A stretch of 64,000 bases of DNA from Streptomyces sp. NBC_00341 (lineage in GTDB: Bacteria; Actinomycetota; Actinomycetes; Streptomycetales; Streptomycetaceae), in NCBI RefSeq assembly GCF_041435055.1, contig NZ_CP108002.1:3224001-3288000 (forward strand), written 5' to 3'. A program made the translations under genes and the position numbers. Shown in pieces: positions 43,101 to 50,677 of the stretch; position 1 is the stretch's first letter; every line of letters begins with the position of its first letter. The notes below the pieces were generated by a model, which saw only the letters and a list, made by a program, of their open reading frames with translations, did not search any database and had not been told where the DNA came from.

Positions 43101-43655
43101 CGGCCGCCGGAGCCGGGCCCGTCACCGCTGCCCAGGCTCGTCGTGCTGGTGGACGACTTCGACGCGCTGATCGCCCCCGCCCTCGGCAGTCCGGGCCGGC
43201 CTGCCGCCGGTTCGGTCGTCAGGGCGCTGGAGACCGTGGCCAGGGAGGGCGGCCGGCTCGGCGTCCACCTGGTCGCGACGTCCGCCCGGCCGGACCGCAC
43301 GCAGGACACCGACCTGGCGCACGGGGCCCGGCTGCGGGTCGTGCTCGATCCGCCCACCGTTCCGCCCTCACCGGACGCTCCGGCGCCCGGCCGGGGCCGG
43401 CTGGGCCATCCGGACGGGCGGGTGACGCCGTTCCAGGGCGGCCGGGTCACGGGCCGCATTCCGCGTACGGCGACGCTGCGGCCCACGGTCGTACCGCTGG
43501 AGTGGGAGCGGATGGGAGACCCGCCGACCCGCCGCCCGGTGCGCGAACTGGGCAACGGTCCGACCGATCTGGCGTTGCTGGCCAGCGCGCTGGAGCGGGC
43601 GGCGCGTTCGGTCAACGCCGTGCCGCTGGCACCCCTCGCACCCGCCCGTCCCTGA
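40107..43655 (+). CDS. FHA domain protein with FtsK/EccC-like ATPase region
   Basis: 1182 aa. Residues ~1-100 resemble a ubiquitin-like EccD/YukD fold region. FHA domain ~100-200 (RIGRSAEADVPLDDPDVSRLHC; GSTNGTSLDG) reads phosphothreonine. A disordered His/Asp/Pro-rich linker (~215-320) precedes a first FtsK-like module (~335-680: TVGLREAGSLGLAGPRDRLAGLARSAVAQLAALHSP). A second linker with three SGRTPYP repeats (~710-760) follows. The last module has a variant P-loop GPGGSGRTELL (~869, Arg in place of the Walker Lys) and Walker B LVVLVDDFDAL (~1011). Next to pkaA/pkaB, it is a likely phosphorylation-dependent partner. Comparable to EccC-type coupling proteins, but possibly ATPase-dead. Confidence 0.82.
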   Translation: MQIRLTVLAPRSGQTPARACDVLVTAPVGTALATVASGLAAAVSGADGSLGSGAVVLFAGRERLDAQRSALGEPPLVDGAVLSLQVPGEDESTDETVPARLHVVAGPDAGGVHLLHGGQIRIGRSAEADVPLDDPDVSRLHCAVTVSDDGRVTVADLGSTNGTSLDGAEVRDRPVLLQPGALLRLGESTLRLTSGARTPTLATAPDGEGHLRVAAAPADPGPGHGDGSAHAYSAAVPPGSGADDEAAFHEHGHGHRHGPSHEHSADDDGRGQSRPRPGSEPPGRHPDEEAPRRGIGAWARRLAGGKGDPVHESAPDETPAPVPAPATFTALPTAPEGTWPDPAAVLLTALGPGPRLWERDTAHPEALVVRLGTTERAELPAVPVTVGLREAGSLGLAGPRDRLAGLARSAVAQLAALHSPADLEIVLISTDRARGLDERRREWSWLGWLPHLRPMHGQDCRLLLAYDREQAAARTTELVRRLDDGPLGPGWASLDRATVAEAARHYEGPFTVVIVDGDPGSSALRESTARLASAGAAAGIHLICLAETPAATPTSPVAATYEAACHASIAFRECGAVAMLSGDVATALRLLRTAGGRAAGHGTVATVDAVSAHWAQRFGRALAPLRAEGPSGLPGRPAAVALPPSARLLDELGLARATPASLMARWASTADDQPGATVRGSGSWTGTRAPGPRVGAQRTSSESARTDGPGSGRTPYPERPGAYDNSTSGRTPYPDRSGTYDTTGSGRTPYPRVGGQRYDAETREPQSSRTLPGSDTRGSDTRGWDGSADVRDSDSLRSAGSGRSSGRVSGPRQGDAPRVSTADPGARPAARPDEGAAFAGRPVVVLGAGPRGPVSVDLADEGPHLLIEGPGGSGRTELLRAVAASLAAAARPDRLGILLVDGAGGERGESLRPCTELPHVFTHLVASDPVRMREFAQALGAEVKRRAELLGGLDFTEWHSRSDAARRSAGQRPPSTPGGQHGDVDSQMTGTLQLRPMARPPEPGPSPLPRLVVLVDDFDALIAPALGSPGRPAAGSVVRALETVAREGGRLGVHLVATSARPDRTQDTDLAHGARLRVVLDPPTVPPSPDAPAPGRGRLGHPDGRVTPFQGGRVTGRIPRTATLRPTVVPLEWERMGDPPTRRPVRELGNGPTDLALLASALERAARSVNAVPLAPLAPARP

Positions 43656-43658
43656 GGG

Positions 43659-43686
43659 CGACCGGCCCGCGACTACGGGCCGGTCG
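43659..43686 (+). terminator. Terminator after FHA-FtsK gene
   Basis: 11-bp perfect stem CGACCGGCCCG / CGGGCCGGTCG with a 6-nt loop, 3 nt past the stop codon. Confidence 0.85.
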
Positions 43687-43882
43687 TCCCCAATCTCCGT
43701 ATACCGTCACTGACTTGACGTCACGAGCCCACAACGATCATTGAGTTGGTCCCGATTCCGGTATTGCGGCACCCCGGTGCCGGGCGTAGGACTGTGCGCA
43801 CACGACCAAGTGAAGAATGACCGGAACCGTCGGAGTCCGGCGGTTCCGATCGGTGCACGCGCACAGGAGAGACGGGGCAGGG

Positions 43883-45253
43883 ATGCGCACAACGCTTCGG
43901 ATTCGCAGGGCCGCCATGGTCTTCACAGCCATCGGAGCACTGGCCCTCACCGGCTGCGGCGACGACGGTGACGGCGGAAAGGGCAAGGCCGACGGGGGCG
44001 GCTCCGAAGGCGGCAAGGACAGCGCGTCGAGCGTCGTCCTGCCGAAACTGGACGGCGAGAAGATCTCCGTCGCGGCGGTCTGGACCGGTCCGGAACAGGC
44101 CAACTTCGTCAAGGTCCTGAAGGAGTTCGAGAAGCGCACGGGGGCGACGGTCACCTTCGTCCCGGCGCAGGACCCGATCGTCAACTTCCTCGGTACGAAG
44201 ATCGCGGGCGGCCAGCCGCCGGACGTCGCGATGATCCCGCAGGTCGGCGCGATCCAGCAGGCCGTCGCGAAGAAGTGGGCGAAGCCCGCCGGGGACGCGG
44301 CGAAGGCCCAGCTGACCAAGAACTACTCCAAGGTCTGGCAGGACCTGGGCGCCGTGGACGGCACCCAGTACGGGGTGTACTTCAAGGCCGCCAACAAGTC
44401 GCTGATCTGGTACAACGCCAAGGCGTTCGAGAACGCCGGGGCGAAAGAGGCGAAGACCTGGAAGGACTTCCTGGCCACCGCCGAGACGGTGTCCGCCTCG
44501 GGTGTCACCCCGGTCTCGGTCGCCGGTGCGGACGGCTGGACGCTCACCGACTGGTTCGAGAACGTCTATCTCTCCCAGGCCGGTCCGGAGAAGTACGACC
44601 AGCTGGCCCAGCACAAGATCAAGTGGACGGACCCGTCCGTCAAGGACGCGCTGACCACCCTCGGGCAGCTGTTCGGCAAGCCCTCCCTGATCGCGGGCGG
44701 CGCGGACGGCGCACTCCAGACGGAGTTCCCGGCGTCGGTCACCCAGACCTTCACCGGCGGTGACCAGCCCAAGGGCGCGATGGTCTTCGAGGCCGACTTC
44801 GTCGGCGTCAACATCCAGCAGACCAAGGCCAAGATCGGTACGGACGCCAAGGTGTTCCCGTTCCCCGCGGTCGGCGCCGAGTCGCCCGTGGTGACCGGCG
44901 GGGACGCGGCGGTGGCGCTGAAGGACACCAAGGGCGCCCAGGCCCTGCTGACCTGGCTGGCCTCCGCCGACGCCGCGAAGATCGCGGCCGAGCAGGGCGG
45001 GTTCATCTCGCCCAACAAGGCCCTGGACGTGGCCGCTTACCCCAACGAGGTGCAGCGAACGATCGCGAAGGCACTCATCGCGGCCGGTGACGCCGTCCGG
45101 TTCGACATGTCCGACCAGGCCCCGCAGTCGTTCGGCGGGACGCCCGGCAAGGGTGAGTGGAAGAGCCTGCAGGACTTCCTGAAGAACCCGAAGGACATCG
45201 CGGGGACCCAGGCCAAACTGGAGTCCGACGCGGCCAAGGCGTACAAGAGCTGA
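43883..45253 (+). CDS. Sugar ABC transporter substrate-binding lipoprotein
   Basis: 456 aa from ATG (MRTTLRIRRAAMVFTAIGALALTGC) with GGGGCAGGG before it. Lipobox LTGC, Cys25 as anchor; a Gly/Asp/Lys-rich spacer (~27-50) then a family 1 binding fold (KISVAAVWTGPEQANFVKVLKEFEKRTGATVTFVPA), with several aromatics that could form the sugar site. First of three genes; no ATPase, so the shared MsiK is the likely energy source. No glycosidase is adjacent, so the substrate cannot be inferred. Confidence 0.88.
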   Translation: MRTTLRIRRAAMVFTAIGALALTGCGDDGDGGKGKADGGGSEGGKDSASSVVLPKLDGEKISVAAVWTGPEQANFVKVLKEFEKRTGATVTFVPAQDPIVNFLGTKIAGGQPPDVAMIPQVGAIQQAVAKKWAKPAGDAAKAQLTKNYSKVWQDLGAVDGTQYGVYFKAANKSLIWYNAKAFENAGAKEAKTWKDFLATAETVSASGVTPVSVAGADGWTLTDWFENVYLSQAGPEKYDQLAQHKIKWTDPSVKDALTTLGQLFGKPSLIAGGADGALQTEFPASVTQTFTGGDQPKGAMVFEADFVGVNIQQTKAKIGTDAKVFPFPAVGAESPVVTGGDAAVALKDTKGAQALLTWLASADAAKIAAEQGGFISPNKALDVAAYPNEVQRTIAKALIAAGDAVRFDMSDQAPQSFGGTPGKGEWKSLQDFLKNPKDIAGTQAKLESDAAKAYKS

Positions 45254-45257
45254 CGGG

Positions 45258-46682
45258 ATGACGACAGCCGCAGCGGGGGGCGCCGACGAGGCGCCCTCCG
45301 CCGACACCGGAGCCCGCGGCGGGACCTCGGTACCCGCCCCCAGAAAGCCCGGGGACGGGCAGCCGCCCGTCCGCCGGGTGCCCAGCCGCAAGAGTGTGAC
45401 CGGTACCCGAAGGGTCATCGCGGCGCTCTTCCTGCTGCCCGCGCTGGTCCTGCTCGGCGCGCTCGTGGTCTATCCGATCGTGTACTCCGTCTACCGGTCC
45501 TTCTTCGACCAGGCGGGTACCGGGTTCGCCGGACTCGACAACTACAAGGCGCTGTTCTCCGACGACACCATCCGTACCGCGATCAAGAACAACGCGATCT
45601 GGGTCGTCCTCGCACCGACCGTCTCCACCGTCCTCGGCCTGATCTTCGCCGTGCTGACCGAACGGATCCGCTGGGGCACGGCGTTCAAGCTGATCGTCTT
45701 CATGCCGATGGCGATCTCGATGCTCGCCGCAGGCATCATCTTCCGGCTGGTGTACGACCAGGCGCCGGAGCGCGGCATCGCCAACGCCGTCGCGGTGGGC
45801 GTGCACGACACGTTCAACGGGTCGACCGGGTTCCCCAAGGCGCACCCACTGCCCGTCCACCCGCTCAAGGCGGCCGGCGGCGGGTCCTTCGTGACCAAGG
45901 CGCCGGTCCGGGCCGGGGAACCGGTCCAGCTGCCCCTGGTCGGGGTGGCGCCCGCGAAGATGCCCGGCGACGCGAAGCCCGCGCGAACCCCCGCGAAGGC
46001 GGACGGCGGGAAGATCACCGGCACCGCCTGGCTGGACTTCACCAAGGGCGGCGGCGGGAAGCCCAACGTCATCGACGCCTCGGAGCTCGGCCTCAAGGGC
46101 ATCGAGGTCGAGGCCGTCAAGGGCGGCGAGGTGGTCGCCTCGGCCACCGCGGGCGCCGACGGCACGTTCACACTGCCCGCGGCGGCGGACGGCGCCGAAC
46201 TCCGGCTCCCCGCCTCCAACTTCAGGGAGCCGTACAACGGCGTCGACTGGCTCGGGCCGAGCCTCGTCACGCCCGGCATCATCGGCAGCTACGTCTGGAT
46301 GTGGGCGGGCTTCGCCATGGTGCTGATCGCGGCCGGACTGGCGGGTCTGCCGCGCGAACTCCTCGAAGCGGCCCGGGTCGACGGGGCGAACGAGTGGCAG
46401 GTGTTCCGCCGGATCACGGTGCCGATGCTCGCCCCGGTCCTCGCGGTGGTCCTGGTGACGCTGATGATCAACGTCCTGAAGGTCTTCGACCTGGTCTTCA
46501 TCATCGCGCCGGGCTCCTCGCAGGACGACGCGAACGTGCTGGCGCTCCAGCTCTACCGGTCCTCGTTCGGCACGGACGCGGACCTGGGGATCGGCAGCGC
46601 CATCGCCGTACTCCTGCTGCTGCTGGTGGTCCCGGTGATGCTCTTCAACATCAGGCGGATACGGAAGGAGGGGCGCCGATGA
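45258..46682 (+). CDS. Sugar ABC permease (MalF-like) with inserted extracytoplasmic beta domain
   Basis: 474 aa against ~300 for normal CUT1 permeases. Helices 1-3 lie at ~52-170. An insertion of about 150 residues (~185-335) follows, Pro/Gly/Lys-rich at first, then a compact segment (GKITGTAWLDFTKGGGGKPNVIDASELGLKGIEVEAVKGG and DGTFTLPAAADGAELRLP). That segment looks like a Cna-B/SdrD-type or carboxypeptidase-regulatory beta sandwich. The remaining helices and the EAA loop LLEAARVDGANEWQVFRRI (~368) are intact. The insert should face outside and could contact the binding protein like the MalF P2 loop. Starts 4 nt after the binding-protein stop. Confidence 0.86.
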   Translation: MTTAAAGGADEAPSADTGARGGTSVPAPRKPGDGQPPVRRVPSRKSVTGTRRVIAALFLLPALVLLGALVVYPIVYSVYRSFFDQAGTGFAGLDNYKALFSDDTIRTAIKNNAIWVVLAPTVSTVLGLIFAVLTERIRWGTAFKLIVFMPMAISMLAAGIIFRLVYDQAPERGIANAVAVGVHDTFNGSTGFPKAHPLPVHPLKAAGGGSFVTKAPVRAGEPVQLPLVGVAPAKMPGDAKPARTPAKADGGKITGTAWLDFTKGGGGKPNVIDASELGLKGIEVEAVKGGEVVASATAGADGTFTLPAAADGAELRLPASNFREPYNGVDWLGPSLVTPGIIGSYVWMWAGFAMVLIAAGLAGLPRELLEAARVDGANEWQVFRRITVPMLAPVLAVVLVTLMINVLKVFDLVFIIAPGSSQDDANVLALQLYRSSFGTDADLGIGSAIAVLLLLLVVPVMLFNIRRIRKEGRR

Positions 46683-47602
46683 CGACGTCCACGGCCACGG
46701 CCCCGCCCGCCGGGGCGGGCGACGCCCCGGACACCGGCACGGCGAAGGCCGGGCGGTCGCTCGGCGCCCGGATCGCGGCACGGGCCGGCGGCGGCGTGAT
46801 GCGGGTCGTCCTGATCCTGGTGGCCCTGTTCTGGCTGATGCCCACCATCGGGCTGTTCCTGTCCTCGCTGCGCAGTGCGGACAAGATCGCGGCGACCGGC
46901 TGGTGGAAGATCTTCACCACCCCGTCCGAGCTGACCTTCGACAACTACCAGCGGCTGCTGGACAATTCGACGATCACCGACTCGCTGTTCAGTACGGTGA
47001 TGATCACCGTCCCGTCGACCGTTCTGGTCGTGGTGATCGGCTCGCTCGCCGGATACGCCTTCGCCTGGATGGAGTTCCCGGGCCGCGACTGGTGGTTCCT
47101 TGTCGTGGTGGGGCTGTTGGTGGTTCCGGTGCAGGTGGCGCTGATCCCGGTCTCCAAGCTCTTCGGCACGGTCGGGATCTTCGAGACGACCTTCGGCGTG
47201 ATCATCTTCCACACCGCCTTCGGACTGCCGTTCGCCATCTTCCTGTTGCGCAACTTCTTCGCGGAGATCCCGCGGGAACTGCTGGAGGCGGCGCGGCTCG
47301 ACGGGGCGGGCGAGATCCGGCTCTTCACCCGGGTCGTGATGCCGCTGGGCGGTCCGGCGATCGCCTCGCTCGGGATCTTCCAGTTCCTCTGGGTGTGGAA
47401 CGACATGCTGGTCGCCCTGATCTTCGCGGACTCCGACTCGCCGCCGATCACGGTCGCACTCCAGCAGCAGGTACGGCAGTTCGGCAACAACATCGACGTG
47501 CTGGCGCCCGGCGCCTTCGTCTCGATGGTGATTCCGCTCGCGGTGTTCTTCGCCTTCCAGCGCCAGTTCGTCTCCGGCGTCATGGCGGGCGCGGTCAAGT
47601 AG
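46679..47602 (+). CDS. Sugar ABC permease (MalG-like)
   Basis: 307 aa; ATGA overlap with the MalF-like gene and AAGGAGGGG upstream. Six helices; EAA loop ELLEAARLDGAGEIRLFTRVVMP (~200-222) for ATPase docking; C-terminal FVSGVMAGAVK typical of CUT1 MalG-type permeases. Normal length with no insertion. Followed at once by a terminator hairpin, so the operon is binding protein - permease - permease. Confidence 0.9.
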   Translation: MTTSTATAPPAGAGDAPDTGTAKAGRSLGARIAARAGGGVMRVVLILVALFWLMPTIGLFLSSLRSADKIAATGWWKIFTTPSELTFDNYQRLLDNSTITDSLFSTVMITVPSTVLVVVIGSLAGYAFAWMEFPGRDWWFLVVVGLLVVPVQVALIPVSKLFGTVGIFETTFGVIIFHTAFGLPFAIFLLRNFFAEIPRELLEAARLDGAGEIRLFTRVVMPLGGPAIASLGIFQFLWVWNDMLVALIFADSDSPPITVALQQQVRQFGNNIDVLAPGAFVSMVIPLAVFFAFQRQFVSGVMAGAVK

Positions 47603-47634
47603 CCGCAGGGGCGGGAGCCGCGCCGCCCCTGCGG
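47603..47634 (+). terminator. Terminator of second sugar ABC operon
   Basis: 12-bp perfect stem CCGCAGGGGCGG / CCGCCCCTGCGG with an 8-nt loop, starting at the base after the permease stop codon. Confidence 0.85.
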
Positions 47635-47967
47635 CCTGTGTGGCCCGTGCACGTCAACGCGGGGCAGTCCGGTCAGTCACCACGGACTGCCCCGTACGCG
47701 CGCCGGGGACGCCCCGGGCCCCCGGCGGCGGACCGGGAATACCACGCCCCTCGCGCCCCTGGATGTCCAAGGTTCACTTAAGGGTGTGCGTAGTATGATA
47801 AGTGGGGCCTTCATCAGCCGCGCGGTCGACCACCGCGGCCGCCCCACCGGGCCCCCCCTTCCCCCCTCCCCCGCTATCGCACCGTTGCCAGCCCCCTGCC
47901 CGTTCTGCTGGGCACTCCGCAGTAACCTGTCTGCGCCCCAGTACGCACAGTCCGAGAAAGAGTCTGT
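47635..47967 (+). other. Intergenic region upstream of the 723-aa wall-polymer gene
   Basis: 333 bp after the ABC operon terminator. Contains a promoter candidate at 47772-47799 and a pyrimidine-rich tract (CCCCCCTTCCCCCCTCCCCC, 47856-47875). No ORF with coding character. Confidence 0.55.
47772..47799 (+). promoter_or_regulatory. Candidate promoter of the GT/TagF-like gene
   Basis: GTTCAC-n16-TATGAT in an unusually AT-rich stretch (TAGTATGATAAG). The -10 matches the vegetative TAnnnT well, the -35 (TTGACA) only partly. It lies 169 nt upstream of the ATG. Confidence 0.5.
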
Positions 47968-50139
47968 ATGCCCCGGCTGAGTGTCATCATCCCCGTCCGC
48001 CGCGCCCGAGGAAGTCTGCGCGAGTGCCTGGAGTCGGTGCTCTCGCAGTCCTTCACGGACATCGAGGTGATCGGTGTGGATGACGGCGCTCCGGACGGCT
48101 CGGGGCTCGTGCTGGACGAGTTCGCCGCCCTCGACAGCCGGGTCCAGGCCATCCACCTGCCCGCGGGCGCGGGAGCCCACGGCCGGCGCAACGCCGGTGC
48201 GGAGCGGGCCACCGGGGACTACCTCCTGTTCCTGGAGGGCCACTACATCTACCTGCCGAACGCGCTGCGGGAGATCGTGGACGGGCTGGACGCCACCGGC
48301 GACCCCGATGTGCTGGTCTTCGGCCACCGCAAGCGCCCGTTCCGGGGCAAGACCCGGGCGACCCGGTCCCTCGAGCTGCTGAGCGGCATGCCCGCGGGCC
48401 CGCACACCCTGGCCAAGCGCAAGGACCTCCTGGACATCGCGCCCGTCTCCTGGAACCGGGCGGTCCGCCGCACCGTCGCCGAGCGCGAGAGCCTGGCCTT
48501 CGGCCCCGGCCCGCACGGTGAGCGCATGTACGCGCTCCTGACGCTCGCCGTCGCCGGCTCCGTCGCCACCCTGGGCACCGCCTGCGTCGAGCACCGCCAG
48601 CAGCGCTACCTGCCCGGCCTGGCGGACGACGCCGAGCCCACGGCCGGCACGACGCCGCTGGAGCTGATCGACGCGTACGGGGACCTGATGACCTCCGTCG
48701 AGGCACGCCCGGCCCTCAGCCCGGTACGCGGACTGCTCTTCGACCGCGCCGTCCAGGAGCTGCTGTCCGCGTACCCGACGGTGACCAAGCGCCGCAGGCA
48801 GTACGTCAGCGCCGTCGCCGCGTTCCACAGCGCCCACCGCCCCGACGGCTTCACGTTCCCGGGCGGCGCGAAGGGGCTCAGGCCGCAGCTGATGAGCGGC
48901 GGCAAGTACGCCGCGCTCGGCGCCCTGGACACGGCTCTGGCCACCCGCCGCGGCCTGCGCTCTGCGCCCACCACGGCACGGGCCAAGGCGAAGAAGTCGT
49001 TCACCGCGCGCTACTACAAGGCGCAGCGCAAGCTTCCGCTGGACCCGAAGCTCGCCGTCTACGCGGCCTACTGGAACCGCGGCGTGAGCTGCAACCCCGA
49101 GGCGATCTACCGCAAGGCCCAGGAGCTGGCCCCCGATGTGCACGGGGTCTGGGTGGTGTCGAAGAACCAGGTGGACTCGCTGCCGAAGGGCATCGACTAC
49201 GTGGTGCCCGGCACCCGCCGCTACTGGTCGGTGCTGGCCCGTGCCACGTACTTCTTCAACAACGTCAACTTCGCCGACCACCTGGTCAAGCGCCCGGGTC
49301 AGATCCACGTGATGACCCACCACGGCACCCCGCTGAAGATCATGGGGATGGACCAGCAGAACTATCCGGCGGCCGCTCAGGGGCTCAACTTCGACCGGCT
49401 GCTCAAGCGGGTCGACCGCTGGGACTGGAGCGTCTCCGCCAACCCGCACTCCACCGAGGTGTGGTCCCGCGCCTACCCGAGCGCCGCGCGTTCTCTGGAG
49501 ACGGGCTACCCGCGCAACGACGTCTTCGCGACGGCGACGCAGGAGCAGATCGAGACGATCCGCGAGGGCCTCGGCATCCGCCCCGGCCAGCGCGCCCTGC
49601 TGTACGCGCCCACCCACCGCGACTACGAGTCGGGCTTCACCAGCCGTCTCGACCTGGAGCGGTTCTGCGCGGCCGTGGGCCCGGACACCGTGGTGATGGT
49701 GCGCGCGCACTACTTCTACGGCGGCGCGGGGCTGCCCGAGAGCCCGTCGATCATCGACGTCTCCACGCATCCGCGCATCGAGGACCTCTGCCTCGCGGCC
49801 GACGCCCTGATCACGGACTACTCGTCGGTGATGTTCGACTACGCGCACCTGAACCGCCCGATCGTGGTGCACGCCCCGGACTGGGAGACGTACCGCACGG
49901 TACGCGGTGTCGTCTTCGACCTGCTGTCCGGCAAGCCCGGCGAGACCCCGGGCGCCGTCGCGACGACCACGGACGAGCTGGCGCGGGCGTTCACCGACGG
50001 CAGCTGGGACAGCCCCGCGAACGAGGCGCTACTGAAGGCGTTCCGTGAGCGGTTCTGCCCGTACGACGACGGCCGCGCCGCCGAGCGCGTCGTGCGCCGC
50101 GTCATCCTGGGCGAGGAGCCCGCGCCCAGCACGGCCTGA
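47968..50139 (+). CDS. GT-A glycosyltransferase fused to CDP-glycerol glycerophosphotransferase (TagF-like)
   Basis: 723 aa. Residues ~1-110 are a GT2/GT-A fold (LSVIIPVRRARGSLRECLESVLSQSFTDIEVIGVDDGA; HYIY in place of the DxD, so that half may be degenerate). The C-terminal ~380 residues form the Glyphos_transf domain: THHGTPLKIMGMD, TGYPRNDVF, LLYAPTHRDY, DALITDYSSVMFDYAHLNRPIV. It would polymerise or add glycerol/ribitol phosphate (or another CDP-alditol product) onto a wall teichoic acid chain on the cytoplasmic face. It shares architecture with the larger enzyme at 53777-57313. Monocistronic, closed by a hairpin at 50160-50197. Confidence 0.88.
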   Translation: MPRLSVIIPVRRARGSLRECLESVLSQSFTDIEVIGVDDGAPDGSGLVLDEFAALDSRVQAIHLPAGAGAHGRRNAGAERATGDYLLFLEGHYIYLPNALREIVDGLDATGDPDVLVFGHRKRPFRGKTRATRSLELLSGMPAGPHTLAKRKDLLDIAPVSWNRAVRRTVAERESLAFGPGPHGERMYALLTLAVAGSVATLGTACVEHRQQRYLPGLADDAEPTAGTTPLELIDAYGDLMTSVEARPALSPVRGLLFDRAVQELLSAYPTVTKRRRQYVSAVAAFHSAHRPDGFTFPGGAKGLRPQLMSGGKYAALGALDTALATRRGLRSAPTTARAKAKKSFTARYYKAQRKLPLDPKLAVYAAYWNRGVSCNPEAIYRKAQELAPDVHGVWVVSKNQVDSLPKGIDYVVPGTRRYWSVLARATYFFNNVNFADHLVKRPGQIHVMTHHGTPLKIMGMDQQNYPAAAQGLNFDRLLKRVDRWDWSVSANPHSTEVWSRAYPSAARSLETGYPRNDVFATATQEQIETIREGLGIRPGQRALLYAPTHRDYESGFTSRLDLERFCAAVGPDTVVMVRAHYFYGGAGLPESPSIIDVSTHPRIEDLCLAADALITDYSSVMFDYAHLNRPIVVHAPDWETYRTVRGVVFDLLSGKPGETPGAVATTTDELARAFTDGSWDSPANEALLKAFRERFCPYDDGRAAERVVRRVILGEEPAPSTA

Positions 50140-50159
50140 CCCGCCGCGCACCGGACCGT

Positions 50160-50197
50160 AAGGGCCCGCCACCGGAGCGTTCCGGTGGCGGGCCCTT
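50160..50197. terminator. Bidirectional terminator hairpin
   Basis: 17-bp perfect stem AAGGGCCCGCCACCGGA / TCCGGTGGCGGGCCCTT with a GCGT loop between the convergent TagF-like and small-transporter genes; can serve both strands. Confidence 0.9.
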
Positions 50198-50232
50198 CGC
50201 CGTGCGCGGGCCGGCCTCACGGGTCAGTACAC

Positions 50233-50607
50233 CTAGCGCTGCTGGCCCGCCATCACCGTGGCGAGGCCGACGACCACGAGCGCCGAGCCGCCCCAGGTCC
50301 ACATCGAGGTCCGCTCGTGCAGCACGGTCGCCCCGGCCAGCACGATCAGCAGGTAGCCGAGCGCGTTGAACGGGTACGCGATGGAGAGCGGCACCTTGGC
50401 CAGGGTGGACATCCAGGCGAGGGCGGAGACCGCGAAGACCACCAGGCCGACGACCACCCAGGGGCTGGTGGCGGCCCGCAGGGCGACCGAGCCACCGTGC
50501 TCCCCGGCGGCGGCCGCGGCACCCTTCATCCCGTGCTTGAGCATGATCTGGCCGCCCGCGGACGAGAACACGGCGAACAGCAGCAGCATCAGACTGGGAA
50601 CGGTCAA
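50233..50607 (-). CDS. Four-helix EamA/SMR-type small membrane transporter
   Basis: 124 aa from TTG (LTVPSLMLLLFAVFSSAGGQ) with GGAGCAAGG before it. Four predicted helices (~4-22, 43-62, 68-88, 95-115), as in SMR/ArnE-type half-transporters that pair as dimers. AYPFNALGYLLIVLAGATVLHERTSMWTWGGSALVVVGLA fits the DMT superfamily. It is the last gene of the leftward set GT-C - GT2/methyltransferase - transporter, 70 bp after the previous stop. A role flipping a polyprenyl-phosphate-linked sugar is suggested by context; drug export is an alternative. Confidence 0.78.
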   Translation of the reverse strand: MTVPSLMLLLFAVFSSAGGQIMLKHGMKGAAAAAGEHGGSVALRAATSPWVVVGLVVFAVSALAWMSTLAKVPLSIAYPFNALGYLLIVLAGATVLHERTSMWTWGGSALVVVGLATVMAGQQR

Positions 50608-50677
50608 GACCTTGCTCCTGAGGGCGGCGGCCGGGTTCTCGGACGCGTGGGCTGCGGTGGGTGGGGGGATGGTCGCC

